Assembly: GCA_944383975.1 (NCBI GenBank) | Contig: CALWRN010000035.1 | Span: 1 to 39,240, forward strand | Length of the DNA stretch: 39,240 nt | Origin: an uncultured Clostridia bacterium | Lineage (GTDB): Bacteria > Bacillota > Clostridia > Christensenellales > UBA1242 | Reading direction: 5' to 3' | Shown here: positions 8,016 through 16,466 of the stretch, piece by piece | Layout: each line of letters begins with the position of its first letter | Position numbering within the stretch: position 1 is the stretch's first letter | Notes under the pieces: model-generated | Seen by the model: the letters and a program-made list of their open reading frames with translations, nothing else | The model's database searches: none | Told to the model about the DNA's origin: nothing | Translations under genes and position numbers: made by a program

Positions 8016-8046
8016 AAAAAAACACGAATTAACTTCGTGTTTTTTA
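8016..8046. terminator. Bidirectional intrinsic terminator between the HipA-like cassette and tsf
   Basis: Stem CACGAA (8023-8028) / TTCGTG (8034-8039), extended by A6/T6 pairing, loop TTAAC. T-runs follow on both strands, so it can end both convergent transcripts. Confidence 0.85.
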
Positions 8047-8052
8047 TTTTAA

Positions 8053-8709
8053 TTATTTATTTCCTTTCATTTGCTTTTCAACTTCTTCAGCAAGATTGTC
8101 ATTACGTTTTTCTAATCCTTCACCCATCTCAAATCTTGCAAATCTTCTAACAGAGATTTTTTCTCCAATTTGAAGAATTTTTTCATTGATATATGATTGA
8201 ATTGTTAATTCTGGATTTTTAACAAATGGTTGTTCTAGTAAACATACATCTTGATAGAATTTTTTAACTCTTCCTTCAACCATCTTTTCAACAATATTTG
8301 CTGGTTTCCCTTCGTTTAATGCTTGATTTCTTAAAATCTCTTTTTCTTTTTCAAGTTCCTCTGCAGGGACATCTTCAATTCTTACATATTTAGGTGCAGC
8401 AGCAGCAATTTGTAATGCAACATCATGTCCTATTTGTTGGAAAGCATCTGTTTTAGCAACAAAGTCTGTTTCACAATTAATTTCTACAAGAACTCCGATT
8501 TTGCCTCCCATATGAATATATGATGTAACAATACCTTCACTTGCAATTCTTGATTGTTTTTTTGCAGCAGCGGCGATTCCTTTTTCTCTAAGCCAAATTG
8601 TAGCTTTTTCAAAATCACCATCACATTCTACTAAAGCTTTCTTACAATCCATCATTCCTGCATTTGTTTTTGCTCTAAGTTCTGCAACATCTTTTGCTGT
8701 AAAATTCAT
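8053..8709 (-). CDS. tsf: Elongation factor Ts
   Basis: Guanine nucleotide exchange factor for EF-Tu. It has 218 residues, the short form of the family (E. coli has 283). The N-terminal UBA-like domain reads [20 protein letters not shown], and the core has the nucleotide-exchange motif [15 protein letters not shown]. The C-terminal module is short. GAAGGAG precedes the ATG. It lies 2 bases downstream of rpsB. Confidence 0.97.
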   Translation of the reverse strand: MNFTAKDVAELRAKTNAGMMDCKKALVECDGDFEKATIWLREKGIAAAAKKQSRIASEGIVTSYIHMGGKIGVLVEINCETDFVAKTDAFQQIGHDVALQIAAAAPKYVRIEDVPAEELEKEKEILRNQALNEGKPANIVEKMVEGRVKKFYQDVCLLEQPFVKNPELTIQSYINEKILQIGEKISVRRFARFEMGEGLEKRNDNLAEEVEKQMKGNK

Positions 8710-8711
8710 AA

Positions 8712-9620
8712 TTATTCTCCTTCACTATTTGATTTTGTTTCTTCTACTTTTTCAGTTGTAACTTCTTCTTTTACTTCTTTTTTAGTTTCAGTTTTTTTCT
8801 TTGAAGGTTTCTTTTTACCTTTTTTGCTATGATTTTCTTCTCCAGCTTCAGCAATTTCTATATTTGGTTTTGTTTCTGCAAGAACTTTTTCAATATCAAT
8901 ATCTTCATCAACAGAATCATCTTCTTTCTTCATAGAAACGCCTTCTTTTGCTTCAATAACGGCATCAGCCAATGCAGCAATTATAAGTTTTACAGAACGA
9001 ATAGCATCGTCATTACCAGGTATAACATAGTCAATACCATCTGGATTTCCATTAGTATCAACAAGTCCAACCATTGGTATGTTTAAAAGCCTACATTCGT
9101 TTACACAAATATGTTCAACATTAGGATCAACAACTATAACAAGTCCTGGAAGTTCTCTCATCTCTTTGATTCCACCAAGATTCTTTTCAAGTTTTTCTCT
9201 TTCTGCTTTTAAAAGAGTAACCTCTTTCTTAGGTAATAAATCAAATTCCCCTACTTTTTCCATTTGGTTTAACTTATTTAATCTTTCAATTCTTGATTTT
9301 ATAGTTTTGAAATTTGTTAAGCATCCACCAAGCCAACGTGTGTTAATATAATACATTCCACATCTTTCAGCTTCCTCTTTAACAGCATCTTGTGCTTGTT
9401 TTTTTGTTCCTACAAAAAGAACTTTTTTACCTGCAGCAACGACATCGCGTACAAATTGATAAGCTTTATCTACTTGCTCAGATGTTTTTTCTAGATTGAT
9501 GATATGAATATCGTTTCTTGCTGTAAAAATATATTTCTTCATCTTAGGGTTCCATTTTCTGGTTTGGTGACCAAAATGAACACCTGCCTCTAGAAGTTGT
9601 TTCATTGAAATAACTGACAT
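8712..9620 (-). CDS. rpsB: 30S ribosomal protein S2 with charged C-terminal tail
   Basis: Component of the small subunit. It has 302 residues versus about 240-250 usual. The first 230 are canonical S2 ([75 protein letters not shown]). The last 65 or so are a Lys/Glu-rich low-complexity tail ([19 protein letters not shown]). GGAGG is 7 bases before the ATG. It is expressed from the promoter at 9786-9814. Confidence 0.97.
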   Translation of the reverse strand: MSVISMKQLLEAGVHFGHQTRKWNPKMKKYIFTARNDIHIINLEKTSEQVDKAYQFVRDVVAAGKKVLFVGTKKQAQDAVKEEAERCGMYYINTRWLGGCLTNFKTIKSRIERLNKLNQMEKVGEFDLLPKKEVTLLKAEREKLEKNLGGIKEMRELPGLVIVVDPNVEHICVNECRLLNIPMVGLVDTNGNPDGIDYVIPGNDDAIRSVKLIIAALADAVIEAKEGVSMKKEDDSVDEDIDIEKVLAETKPNIEIAEAGEENHSKKGKKKPSKKKTETKKEVKEEVTTEKVEETKSNSEGE

Positions 9621-9780
9621 TTTAATTCCTCCTTTTGTTTTTGTCCTTCCTTATAATTTTCAAGCTCCAAATTGCGACCTCAGGAAAAAACCTTTATCAA
9701 AATACATATATTGTTCTGATTATTTTGAATTTTAGGCAACTGCAACTGAATATTTTATAAGTGCTTATTGTCCAATGACT
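9621..9780 (-). other. Long rpsB 5' leader, structure not identified
   Basis: About 160 bases lie between the predicted transcription start and rpsB. A small AGG/CCT hairpin around a T6 loop (near 9680-9693) is visible. I recognise no known leader family and see no ORF. Its length would allow feedback control of S2 or EF-Ts synthesis, but that is inference. Confidence 0.35.
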
Positions 9781-9785
9781 GTAGA

Positions 9786-9814
9786 AGTATAGCATAATCA
9801 CATATATTAGTCAA
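9786..9814 (-). promoter_or_regulatory. Promoter for rpsB-tsf
   Basis: On the minus strand TTGACT (9809-9814), 17 bases and TATACT (9786-9791), with TGC before the -10 (extended). It is the only good promoter upstream of rpsB. Confidence 0.75.
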
Positions 9815-9899
9815 GCAATACATTGGTTTTTATTTTAGTATTATTAATTTTTGTAGTAATTTAACATTACAATAATAAAAAATAAACACAATATTGTGT

Positions 9900-10925
9900 T
9901 TATTTAGTATTTTTTTTCTTTTTAGGTTTAAAAGCTGTAGCCCATAATGAAGGCAAAATGAATTGTGAATTATAAAAAGTAACAATAAATGAAATCATCA
10001 ATCCCAAAGCAACTTCTCTTACACCTTCAACGGCTAGTGCAGAAAATACAACTGATATTAAAAGCAACAATACATAAACTATTAACTTTTTGACAGTCAT
10101 TTCCTTTATTGTTAAATCTGCAATAGCAGAATTTTTCATTTTTTCATATTTCCCTGCTTTAAAATTTTCTTTTACTTTGTTGTAATAGAAAAATACATTA
10201 AATATGCTTATCATAAAAGTAGTTAATAAAACTATTCCCAAACTTAAGTTTATTGTTAATCTGCATATAGCAATAAGAGCTAAACTAACAAAAATGTCCA
10301 AAGCAACTTGAAGCAATGTAACAACTGCCGCAGATAAATTATAACGACTTGCAAGATAAACAATAGCAACAAGTAAACCAAATACAATAGCAGAGAGTAA
10401 TCCAATTACCCAGTCAAATGAATACGTTGGCAAGTATTCATCAATTGTTGTAATTGCATTTTCATACCCATCATAACCAAATTCACTGACTAACTGTGAG
10501 TGTATTTTATTGTTTAATTCTACAGCATTATCCCCTTTATTTTGATATACAACTTCAACAGCTTGTCCTGCAGAAATTATATATTCATTTACAGTTATTG
10601 AAGTAGTTTTATATGAAATAATATCTAGCCCATTATCATTTAAAACTGTTTCAATCTTTGAGTATACTTCGTTATAATCGCTTGGATTATTTAAATCGTA
10701 CCTAACAGCCTCTTGATTTTCAACAATACCATCATTGTTTACATATAATTTAAATGTATATCCACCACTAAAATCTATACCCAAATTAAAACCAATTGTA
10801 CAAGCCAATACTATACCAACAATAAGTATAAGTAAAGGTGCAATTAAGTAATAGAGAAAATTTTTTGTTATACTAAATTTTGAATTCATAATCATTTTAT
10901 CTAAAGATTTTTTTTCACTATTCAT
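9900..10925 (-). CDS. secF: Protein translocase subunit SecF
   Basis: With SecD, uses the proton motive force to support late steps of Sec export. It has 341 residues. An N-terminal membrane helix is followed by the SecF signature GFNLGIDFSGGYTFKL, a periplasmic-type domain, and five hydrophobic segments from about residue 165. I start at the ATG at 10925, 7 bases after AGGAGGT; the GTG at 10934 would overlap that site. The start overlaps the secD stop by 8 bases. Confidence 0.93.
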   Translation of the reverse strand: MNSEKKSLDKMIMNSKFSITKNFLYYLIAPLLILIVGIVLACTIGFNLGIDFSGGYTFKLYVNNDGIVENQEAVRYDLNNPSDYNEVYSKIETVLNDNGLDIISYKTTSITVNEYIISAGQAVEVVYQNKGDNAVELNNKIHSQLVSEFGYDGYENAITTIDEYLPTYSFDWVIGLLSAIVFGLLVAIVYLASRYNLSAAVVTLLQVALDIFVSLALIAICRLTINLSLGIVLLTTFMISIFNVFFYYNKVKENFKAGKYEKMKNSAIADLTIKEMTVKKLIVYVLLLLISVVFSALAVEGVREVALGLMISFIVTFYNSQFILPSLWATAFKPKKKKNTK

Positions 10926-12321
10926 TGATGCCACCTCCTTCTGCAGAGTTAGCTTCTTCTTTTATTATTTCAACGCCATCATCTTTCAATTCTACTGTAT
11001 TTTTATCTCTATAAAGATGCATTCTTTTTGCTTTTGTACTATTAATTGGAAGATAAATATTTACAAAATATCTTGTCATTACCAATGATGTAAACATAGA
11101 TAACAATGTTCCAATCAATAAAGTTATTGCAAAACATTTAAGACTTACTGGTGCAAAAATCCAAATAAAAATACCGGTTAATAATGTTAGAAAATGACCA
11201 TCTAAAATTATCCATAGAGATTTTTTAAAGCCACCCTTGCATGCAAGATGAATTTTTTTACCTATTGAATACTCTTCACGTATTTTTTCAAATATGATAA
11301 TATTAGAAACTATAGCAATTACAAATCCTAAAAGAATTCCAAATACGCCTGATAAATTTAAAATTACAAGAGGAATTGCTTGAAGGAAGAAAATATATAA
11401 AATTAAAAAGAAAACCATTGATAATGCACCAAGCAATCCTAAATCACCATATCTAACAATTAAAAATACAAAAGATAAAACAATAACAATTAAACTTGCT
11501 ATTCCAATAAATAATTGAGTATTTTCGCCTAAAGCAGGAGAAATATAACTACTTTCTACAAAATTTAATTTAACATCAAGAGATCCTGAAACAATTGAAT
11601 AAGCAATTTCTTTTGCTTCAGTTGCATCAGACATAGTATAAGAGCCATTAGAACTTGCTGATAAGAACATTGTATTATCATTTACATTGTCTACACTTAT
11701 TTCTGATAATAAGTTAGTGCTTTTTAATTCACCTAAATAAACATATATCGTTGAATTAGAAGTTTCTGATGCAAAATCTTTTAATTCTTGCAATTTAGTT
11801 AAGCCATTTGAAGTAAACTCAACAACAATGCCATGACTTGAATTTTCATAATCAACACTAGGATATGCTGTTGCAATATCACTACTATCAACAAAAACTC
11901 TTGGATCTGTAACCGTATCAGATAATTGTTGAACTGTCATTTTAATTTCTTTATAATCTTCAATGTATGAAAAAGTGCGATCCTCCTCTAAAGCACCAGC
12001 AACTTCTATTCTAACTTTATTATTCCCCTGTCTTATTACATTTAAATCATTGTAACCTTCAGTACTAAAAATTTTGTTAATTTTATCAATAGAATTATCA
12101 ATTGCTTGATCTAAATTTGATGTTCCTCCATTTGGAAGAGTACAATCATAAATAGCAACAACCCCGCCATTAATATCCATTGATTTTTCAATTGAAGTCA
12201 AAAAACCATTATACCTATTTGTAGATGCTGGAACATTAAATGGTAAAACACATAATAAAACACCTAAAACAGCTATAATAAATAAGAAAACAAATTTTAC
12301 GATAGAATTTTTCTTTAACAT
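10918..12321 (-). CDS. secD: Protein translocase subunit SecD
   Basis: Partner of SecF, 467 residues. An N-terminal membrane helix is followed by SMDINGGVVAIYD, equivalent to the DLxGG region of SecD, an extracytoplasmic P1-type domain, and LVIVLSFVFLIVRYGDLGLLGA, the start of the C-terminal multi-helix domain with VFGILLGFVIAIVSNIIIFEKIREE. GAGGA lies upstream of the ATG. secD and secF are separate genes, not the fused SecDF of Bacillus. Transcribed from the promoter at 12446-12474. Confidence 0.92.
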   Translation of the reverse strand: MLKKNSIVKFVFLFIIAVLGVLLCVLPFNVPASTNRYNGFLTSIEKSMDINGGVVAIYDCTLPNGGTSNLDQAIDNSIDKINKIFSTEGYNDLNVIRQGNNKVRIEVAGALEEDRTFSYIEDYKEIKMTVQQLSDTVTDPRVFVDSSDIATAYPSVDYENSSHGIVVEFTSNGLTKLQELKDFASETSNSTIYVYLGELKSTNLLSEISVDNVNDNTMFLSASSNGSYTMSDATEAKEIAYSIVSGSLDVKLNFVESSYISPALGENTQLFIGIASLIVIVLSFVFLIVRYGDLGLLGALSMVFFLILYIFFLQAIPLVILNLSGVFGILLGFVIAIVSNIIIFEKIREEYSIGKKIHLACKGGFKKSLWIILDGHFLTLLTGIFIWIFAPVSLKCFAITLLIGTLLSMFTSLVMTRYFVNIYLPINSTKAKRMHLYRDKNTVELKDDGVEIIKEEANSAEGGGINE

Positions 12322-12445
12322 CTAAATCCTCATTAAATCTTTATTTTTAAAAAAAGTTAAATAAATAGCATTTATTTTAACATTTAATACTTTAATAATT
12401 GCCAAAAATAAAGCTATTTATAACCTTTTTAAGTACTACTTTCTT

Positions 12446-12474
12446 ATTATAAAGAATTAAAAAGTAGATGTCAA
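12446..12474 (-). promoter_or_regulatory. Promoter for secD-secF
   Basis: On the minus strand TTGACA (12469-12474), 17 bases, TATAAT (12446-12451): both hexamers are perfect consensus. The 5' leader is about 118 bases, with no recognisable structure. Confidence 0.85.
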
Positions 12475-12487
12475 ACAAAATAAGGTT

Positions 12488-12907
12488 TTAATTGTTACTT
12501 TTTTTAATGTTAACACAAATAATTCCGCATATTGCACCAATAATAGAGCCAAATACCATATCTGTTAACAAGGTAACATCAAAAGAAAAACTTCCACTTA
12601 ATATTGAAAAAACAAGAAAAGCAATCAATGTGTATATAAACCCAATCAACAGTCCACTAACTAGGCCTAATTCCTTAGATTTTTTAAGTCCTATAAACAC
12701 TCCTAAAAATATACTAATTCCCTTTATAACCTGGTTTATTGGATTTATTACACTATCAGAAATATTAGTAAACTTTAACAAAAACGCAAAAACTAATACT
12801 AAAGTAAGTGAAATACATAAGGCAATCAAAGTACCCTTAAAGATATATCCAATAATCGGATGATTTTGTTTGTTTCCTGAGGATTTAATGTGTTCCTTTA
12901 TTTTCAT
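12488..12907 (-). CDS. TIGR04086-type small integral membrane protein
   Basis: 139 residues with four hydrophobic segments (about 23-46, 62-77, 80-103 and 113-132). Pattern and location next to yajC/secDF match the TIGR04086/YrzE membrane protein family common in Clostridia; the function is unknown. AAGGAG lies upstream of the ATG. A terminator separates it from yajC, so it probably has its own promoter (a TATAAT near 12920 is visible, with no clear -35). Confidence 0.7.
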   Translation of the reverse strand: MKIKEHIKSSGNKQNHPIIGYIFKGTLIALCISLTLVLVFAFLLKFTNISDSVINPINQVIKGISIFLGVFIGLKKSKELGLVSGLLIGFIYTLIAFLVFSILSGSFSFDVTLLTDMVFGSIIGAICGIICVNIKKSNN

Positions 12908-12966
12908 AACAACTCCTTTTTAATTATACTTAAATAGTAAATCTAAAAATAAGTTATGATGATAAA

Positions 12967-13001
12967 ATAAAAAAAATAACTATCAATTAATGATAGTTAT
13001 T
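12967..13001 (-). terminator. Intrinsic terminator after yajC
   Basis: 11-base stem AATAACTATCA (12975-12985) / TGATAGTTATT (12991-13001) with a 5-base loop. On the minus strand it is followed by a T-rich run. Confidence 0.85.
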
Positions 13002-13008
13002 TTAATTT

Positions 13009-13479
13009 TTATTTTTTCTTATTTTCTTTTTCTTTCGCCTTATTTGTTACATCAGAATCGTTTGTAGATTTTTCCCCTTCTGAATCATTAGTTTCAGAAT
13101 TTTTATTTTCATCTTTAACGATCTCATCTTTATTTTCATCTTTTAAAGATTTTTCTGGTCCATTTGTACTTTTTTCTACAGGTTTTTCAGCTTCATCTTT
13201 AAAAATAGTATAAATGGCATATGCATCAACAGAAATATATCCTTTCTTTTTGTCAGTTCCTGTTTCTATAGTAACAATTTTCTTATCTCCATCAAGTTGT
13301 AAATCTACAATCGTGCCATAAACTCCACTTGTGGTGAGAACTTTATCTCCTCTTTTCAAAGAATTAGTTTGTTCTTGCATTCTTTGATTTTCTTTTTTAT
13401 TTCTTGTTGAAATCATAATTGGATAAATGATTATAAGCAAAACTATGAAAACAATAAGAATTATTTGGGTTGCATCCAT
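13009..13479 (-). CDS. yajC: Preprotein translocase subunit YajC with extended charged tail
   Basis: Accessory membrane subunit of the SecDF-YajC complex. It has 156 residues. One N-terminal membrane helix (IILIVFIVLLIIIYPIMI) is followed by the conserved cytoplasmic part (LKRGDKVLTTSGVYGTIVDL). The C-terminal 60 or so residues are a Lys/Glu/Asp/Ser-rich tail not found in the compact family members. AGGAGG is 8-9 bases before the ATG. A terminator follows directly. Confidence 0.93.
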   Translation of the reverse strand: MDATQIILIVFIVLLIIIYPIMISTRNKKENQRMQEQTNSLKRGDKVLTTSGVYGTIVDLQLDGDKKIVTIETGTDKKKGYISVDAYAIYTIFKDEAEKPVEKSTNGPEKSLKDENKDEIVKDENKNSETNDSEGEKSTNDSDVTNKAKEKENKKK

Positions 13480-13529
13480 TTAATTAATCCTCCTAAATTC
13501 ATAAAAACAAATTATCTTGTCTAAGACTA

Positions 13530-13558
13530 AGTCTATCATAATTTTATTTAATTTGCAA
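13530..13558 (-). promoter_or_regulatory. Promoter for yajC
   Basis: On the minus strand TTGCAA (13553-13558), 17 bases, TAGACT (13530-13535) with an extended TGA. A small palindrome AGACTAAGTCT (13524-13534) overlaps the -10. Confidence 0.6.
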
Positions 13559-13569
13559 AACAAAATTAA

Positions 13570-15309
13570 CTAAATTTTCTTTGTTTTTATTTCATTTTGA
13601 AGACGAATGATAAAATCTGACAAATTTAGACCAGATTTATTTTCGTATCCACGACCTCTAATTGAAATTGTATTAGTTTTTTCTTCTTCATCTCCTACAA
13701 TAATTAAATAAGGAACTTTCATAGAAAGGGCTTCTCTTATTTTATATCCAATTTTTTCATTTCTTAAATCACTTTCAACTCTAAATCCCATATTAAATAA
13801 TTGGTCTTTGATTGATTTTGCATATTCATTATTTCTTTCTGTTAAAGATAAAACCCTTACTTGTTCTGGAGCAAGCCAAAGAGGAAAAGCTCCTGCAAAG
13901 TTTTCAATAAGCATAGCCATGAATCTATCTAAAGAACCATATATAACCCTATGAATCATTATAGGTCTATGTTTTTCACCATCTTCACCGACATATTCAA
14001 GTTCAAATCTTTGTGGAAGTTGAAAATCAAGTTGAATAGTTCCACATTGCCAAGTTCTTCCTAAAGCATCCTTAAGGTGGAAGTCAATTTTTGGCCCATA
14101 GAATGCCCCATCTCCCTCATTAACAATATAGTCAATGTTCAATTCGTTTAAAGCATTTATAAGTCCGTTAGTTGCAAGTTCCCAATCTTCATCGCTTCCC
14201 ATACTGTTTTCAGGGCGAGTAGAAAGTTCTACATGATATTCAAAACCAAAAATTTTATAAACTTTATCAATTAAAGAAATAACTCCCTTGATTTCATCTT
14301 TGATTTGATTTGGCATCATGAAAATATGTGCATCGTCTTGAGTAAAACTTCTAACACGTAAAAGCCCACCAAGTTCTCCTGATTTTTCATATCTATGAAC
14401 TAAACCAAGTTCACCTAATCTTAAAGGTAAATCTCTATATGAATGTGGCTCATTTTTATAAACCAAAACACCACCTGGGCAGTTCATTGGCTTAATAGCA
14501 TAAACATCATCATCTATTTCAGAAAGATACATATTTTCTTTATAATGATCCCAGTGACCAGAAATTTCCCAAAGATGCTTATTAAGCATAATTGGTGTCA
14601 TAATTTCCTTATATCCAGCTTCCCTGTGAATTTCACGCCAAAAATCAATTAAAGCATTTCTAACAATCATTCCGTTTGGAAGATAGAAAGGAAAACCAGG
14701 GCCTTCTGGAGAAATCATAAACAATTTTAATTCTTTTCCAAGTTTCCTATTATCTCTTTTCTTTGCTTCTTCTAAAAGTGCAATATAATCAGCAAGTTCT
14801 TTCTTTGTTTTAAAAGCCCATACATAAACACGTTGTAACATTTTATTTTTTTCATTACCACGCCAATATGCACCATTTACACTATGAATTTTAAATCCAT
14901 AATTTTGTAATTTTTTTGAACTTTCAACATGAGGACCTCTGCATAAATCAAAGAAATCATCTCCTGTGTAATATATTGATATTTCTTCGTTTTCAGGAAA
15001 TTCATTAATCAATTCAACCTTATAAGGATTATCTTTGAACAATTCTAATGCTTCTTTTTTTGAAACAACCTTTTTAGTAAAATCTTCACCTTTGTTTAAG
15101 ATTTCTTTCATTTTCTTTTCAATCTTATCATATTCATCAGAAGTAATTGAATGATCAAGGTCTATATCATAATAGAAACCATCTTCAATGGCTGGTCCTA
15201 TAGTCAATTTAGTTTCTGGATATAGTTGCATTAAAGCCTTTGCTAAAATATGAGCTAATGAATGTCTTGCTTTTTCAAGTTCTTTATCTTCTATTTTTTT
15301 TATTTCCAT
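13570..15309 (-). CDS. thrS: Threonyl-tRNA synthetase without TGS domain
   Basis: Charges tRNA-Thr. It has 579 residues versus about 640 in Bacillus or E. coli, because the N-terminal TGS domain is absent: the protein starts almost directly with the editing domain (HSLAH at 16-20, CRGPHVES). The class II core has the zinc ligands in MNCPGG, DDAHIF and MIHRV; GSLDRF is motif 3. The anticodon-binding domain begins near 485 (VRVLSLTERN). GGAGG precedes the ATG and the T-box terminator lies immediately upstream, so no TGS coding sequence can lie further upstream. Confidence 0.96.
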   Translation of the reverse strand: MEIKKIEDKELEKARHSLAHILAKALMQLYPETKLTIGPAIEDGFYYDIDLDHSITSDEYDKIEKKMKEILNKGEDFTKKVVSKKEALELFKDNPYKVELINEFPENEEISIYYTGDDFFDLCRGPHVESSKKLQNYGFKIHSVNGAYWRGNEKNKMLQRVYVWAFKTKKELADYIALLEEAKKRDNRKLGKELKLFMISPEGPGFPFYLPNGMIVRNALIDFWREIHREAGYKEIMTPIMLNKHLWEISGHWDHYKENMYLSEIDDDVYAIKPMNCPGGVLVYKNEPHSYRDLPLRLGELGLVHRYEKSGELGGLLRVRSFTQDDAHIFMMPNQIKDEIKGVISLIDKVYKIFGFEYHVELSTRPENSMGSDEDWELATNGLINALNELNIDYIVNEGDGAFYGPKIDFHLKDALGRTWQCGTIQLDFQLPQRFELEYVGEDGEKHRPIMIHRVIYGSLDRFMAMLIENFAGAFPLWLAPEQVRVLSLTERNNEYAKSIKDQLFNMGFRVESDLRNEKIGYKIREALSMKVPYLIIVGDEEEKTNTISIRGRGYENKSGLNLSDFIIRLQNEIKTKKI

Positions 15310-15330
15310 TTTTTCCTCCTATAATGGGCA

Positions 15331-15522
15331 AATAAAAAACGCCCTTAAATCTAAGGACGATTTCAACAAAACCGCGGTTCCACCTTAATTGCATAAAGCC
15401 ACTTAATTAAAACTTATCATCACAGCAGTGGTTTCGTTTACATTTTAGTTTAGATTTTTCACCAACCAATCCTTCTCTGTACACATCAAATGTAACTACT
15501 TGTCTGCTATTCCAAGTATCTA
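15331..15522 (-). promoter_or_regulatory. T-box riboswitch leader (Thr) with terminator
   Basis: On the minus strand the conserved T-box GGTGGAACCGCGG lies at 15372-15384. Stem I is closed by AGCAG (15504-15508) and CTGCT (15424-15428). The specifier-loop 5' side has AGTAG and its 3' side reads GAAACCA, so ACC (Thr, 15430-15432) is the likely specifier codon. The terminator stem lies at 15340-15347 / 15352-15359, followed by T6. Uncharged tRNA-Thr would stabilise the antiterminator and switch on thrS. Confidence 0.93.
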
Positions 15523-15527
15523 CGCAT

Positions 15528-15556
15528 AATATATCACTTTATTTGTTCTTTGTCAA
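15528..15556 (-). promoter_or_regulatory. Promoter for T-box-thrS
   Basis: On the minus strand TTGACA (15551-15556), 17 bases, TATATT (15528-15533). It starts 10 bases past the ytxC stop. Confidence 0.8.
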
Positions 15557-15565
15557 CAATAACAG

Positions 15566-16333
15566 TTAATTAAAATGAAATTTTTTTATATTTTGTAAAG
15601 ATGAAGAATTTATAGTTACCCTTTCATCAAAAATTTTTTCTAATAAAGTTATCGCTTTGCTTGGCTCATTAAAATATAAGTTAATTTTTTGTGGAGATAA
15701 ATCTATAACAGAAGAAACAATAACATCTTCTGTTATAAGAGTTTCGTTTGAAATTGCTTTATCTTCGGAGTATATTCTATAACCCCCATCTTCTTTAACA
15801 ATACTTATTTCATCTTCATATATATCAATGTTATCTACTAAAAATTTCAATAAATCAACAAAACTATCTGATGATAGTAAATATTCTCTATTTTCATTTG
15901 ATAAAGAGACAAGCTCAGACCATTTTTCCTGTAAAGACTTAAGTTTAAAATAATAAAACGACTCCAAAAAGATATCATTACTTAAATTTAGATTTTTCTT
16001 TACAATAAATTTATCAGTTTCCCTATCAAAATTTAATAAAGCTTTTTTAAAAGCATTCATTCCGATTTTATCATGTTCTGGAAGATAAAGATATCTATCT
16101 AGAAATTTCATTTTAAAATTATTACAAATGGTTTCAATTATACAGTTTGAAATCATTGATTGCATCTTTTCTATATATTGCTTCTTAACAGCTAATAATA
16201 TACAAATATAACCATTTTCTTCATGAGAAGTTACAACTCCATCAATATCCTTAACAAACTTATTTAATGATAAAAAAATTTTATTTGCAATATCAAAATT
16301 TTCTGATTTTAAGTTGAGAGAAAATTCCCACAT
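15566..16333 (-). CDS. ytxC: YtxC-like sporulation-associated protein
   Basis: A 255-residue soluble protein of unknown biochemical function. I assign it to the YtxC family from its position directly upstream of thrS, as in Bacillus, its size, and the pattern of an N-terminal alpha/beta part, a central helical region (LESFYYFKLKSLQEKWSELV) and a C-terminal part. The start is the ATG at 16333 with AAGGAG 6 bases upstream; the GTG at 16339 would overlap that site. Confidence 0.7.
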   Translation of the reverse strand: MWEFSLNLKSENFDIANKIFLSLNKFVKDIDGVVTSHEENGYICILLAVKKQYIEKMQSMISNCIIETICNNFKMKFLDRYLYLPEHDKIGMNAFKKALLNFDRETDKFIVKKNLNLSNDIFLESFYYFKLKSLQEKWSELVSLSNENREYLLSSDSFVDLLKFLVDNIDIYEDEISIVKEDGGYRIYSEDKAISNETLITEDVIVSSVIDLSPQKINLYFNEPSKAITLLEKIFDERVTINSSSLQNIKKFHFN

Positions 16334-16408
16334 AAGCACTCCTTACAAGCATATTCTATGCAACGAAACAAAAAATACACTAATAAAATTAAATTTAAAG
16401 CAAATAAT

Positions 16409-16437
16409 TTGACAAAAAATAAAAAAATAGTGATAAT
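16409..16437 (+). promoter_or_regulatory. Promoter for the lipoprotein gene
   Basis: TTGACA (16409-16414), 17 bases, GATAAT (16432-16437). The divergent ytxC must be transcribed from the same 130-base gap. Confidence 0.7.
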
Positions 16438-16466
16438 ACTATATATAAATAATATAGAGGTTAAAT

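Noticed and set aside
8829..9351. Two plus-strand ORFs (85 and 90 residues) opposite rpsB
   Set aside because: Antisense shadows of the rpsB coding sequence.
12492..12863. 123-residue plus-strand ORF opposite the TIGR04086 gene
   Set aside because: Antisense shadow; the minus-strand frame has a ribosome binding site and membrane-protein pattern.
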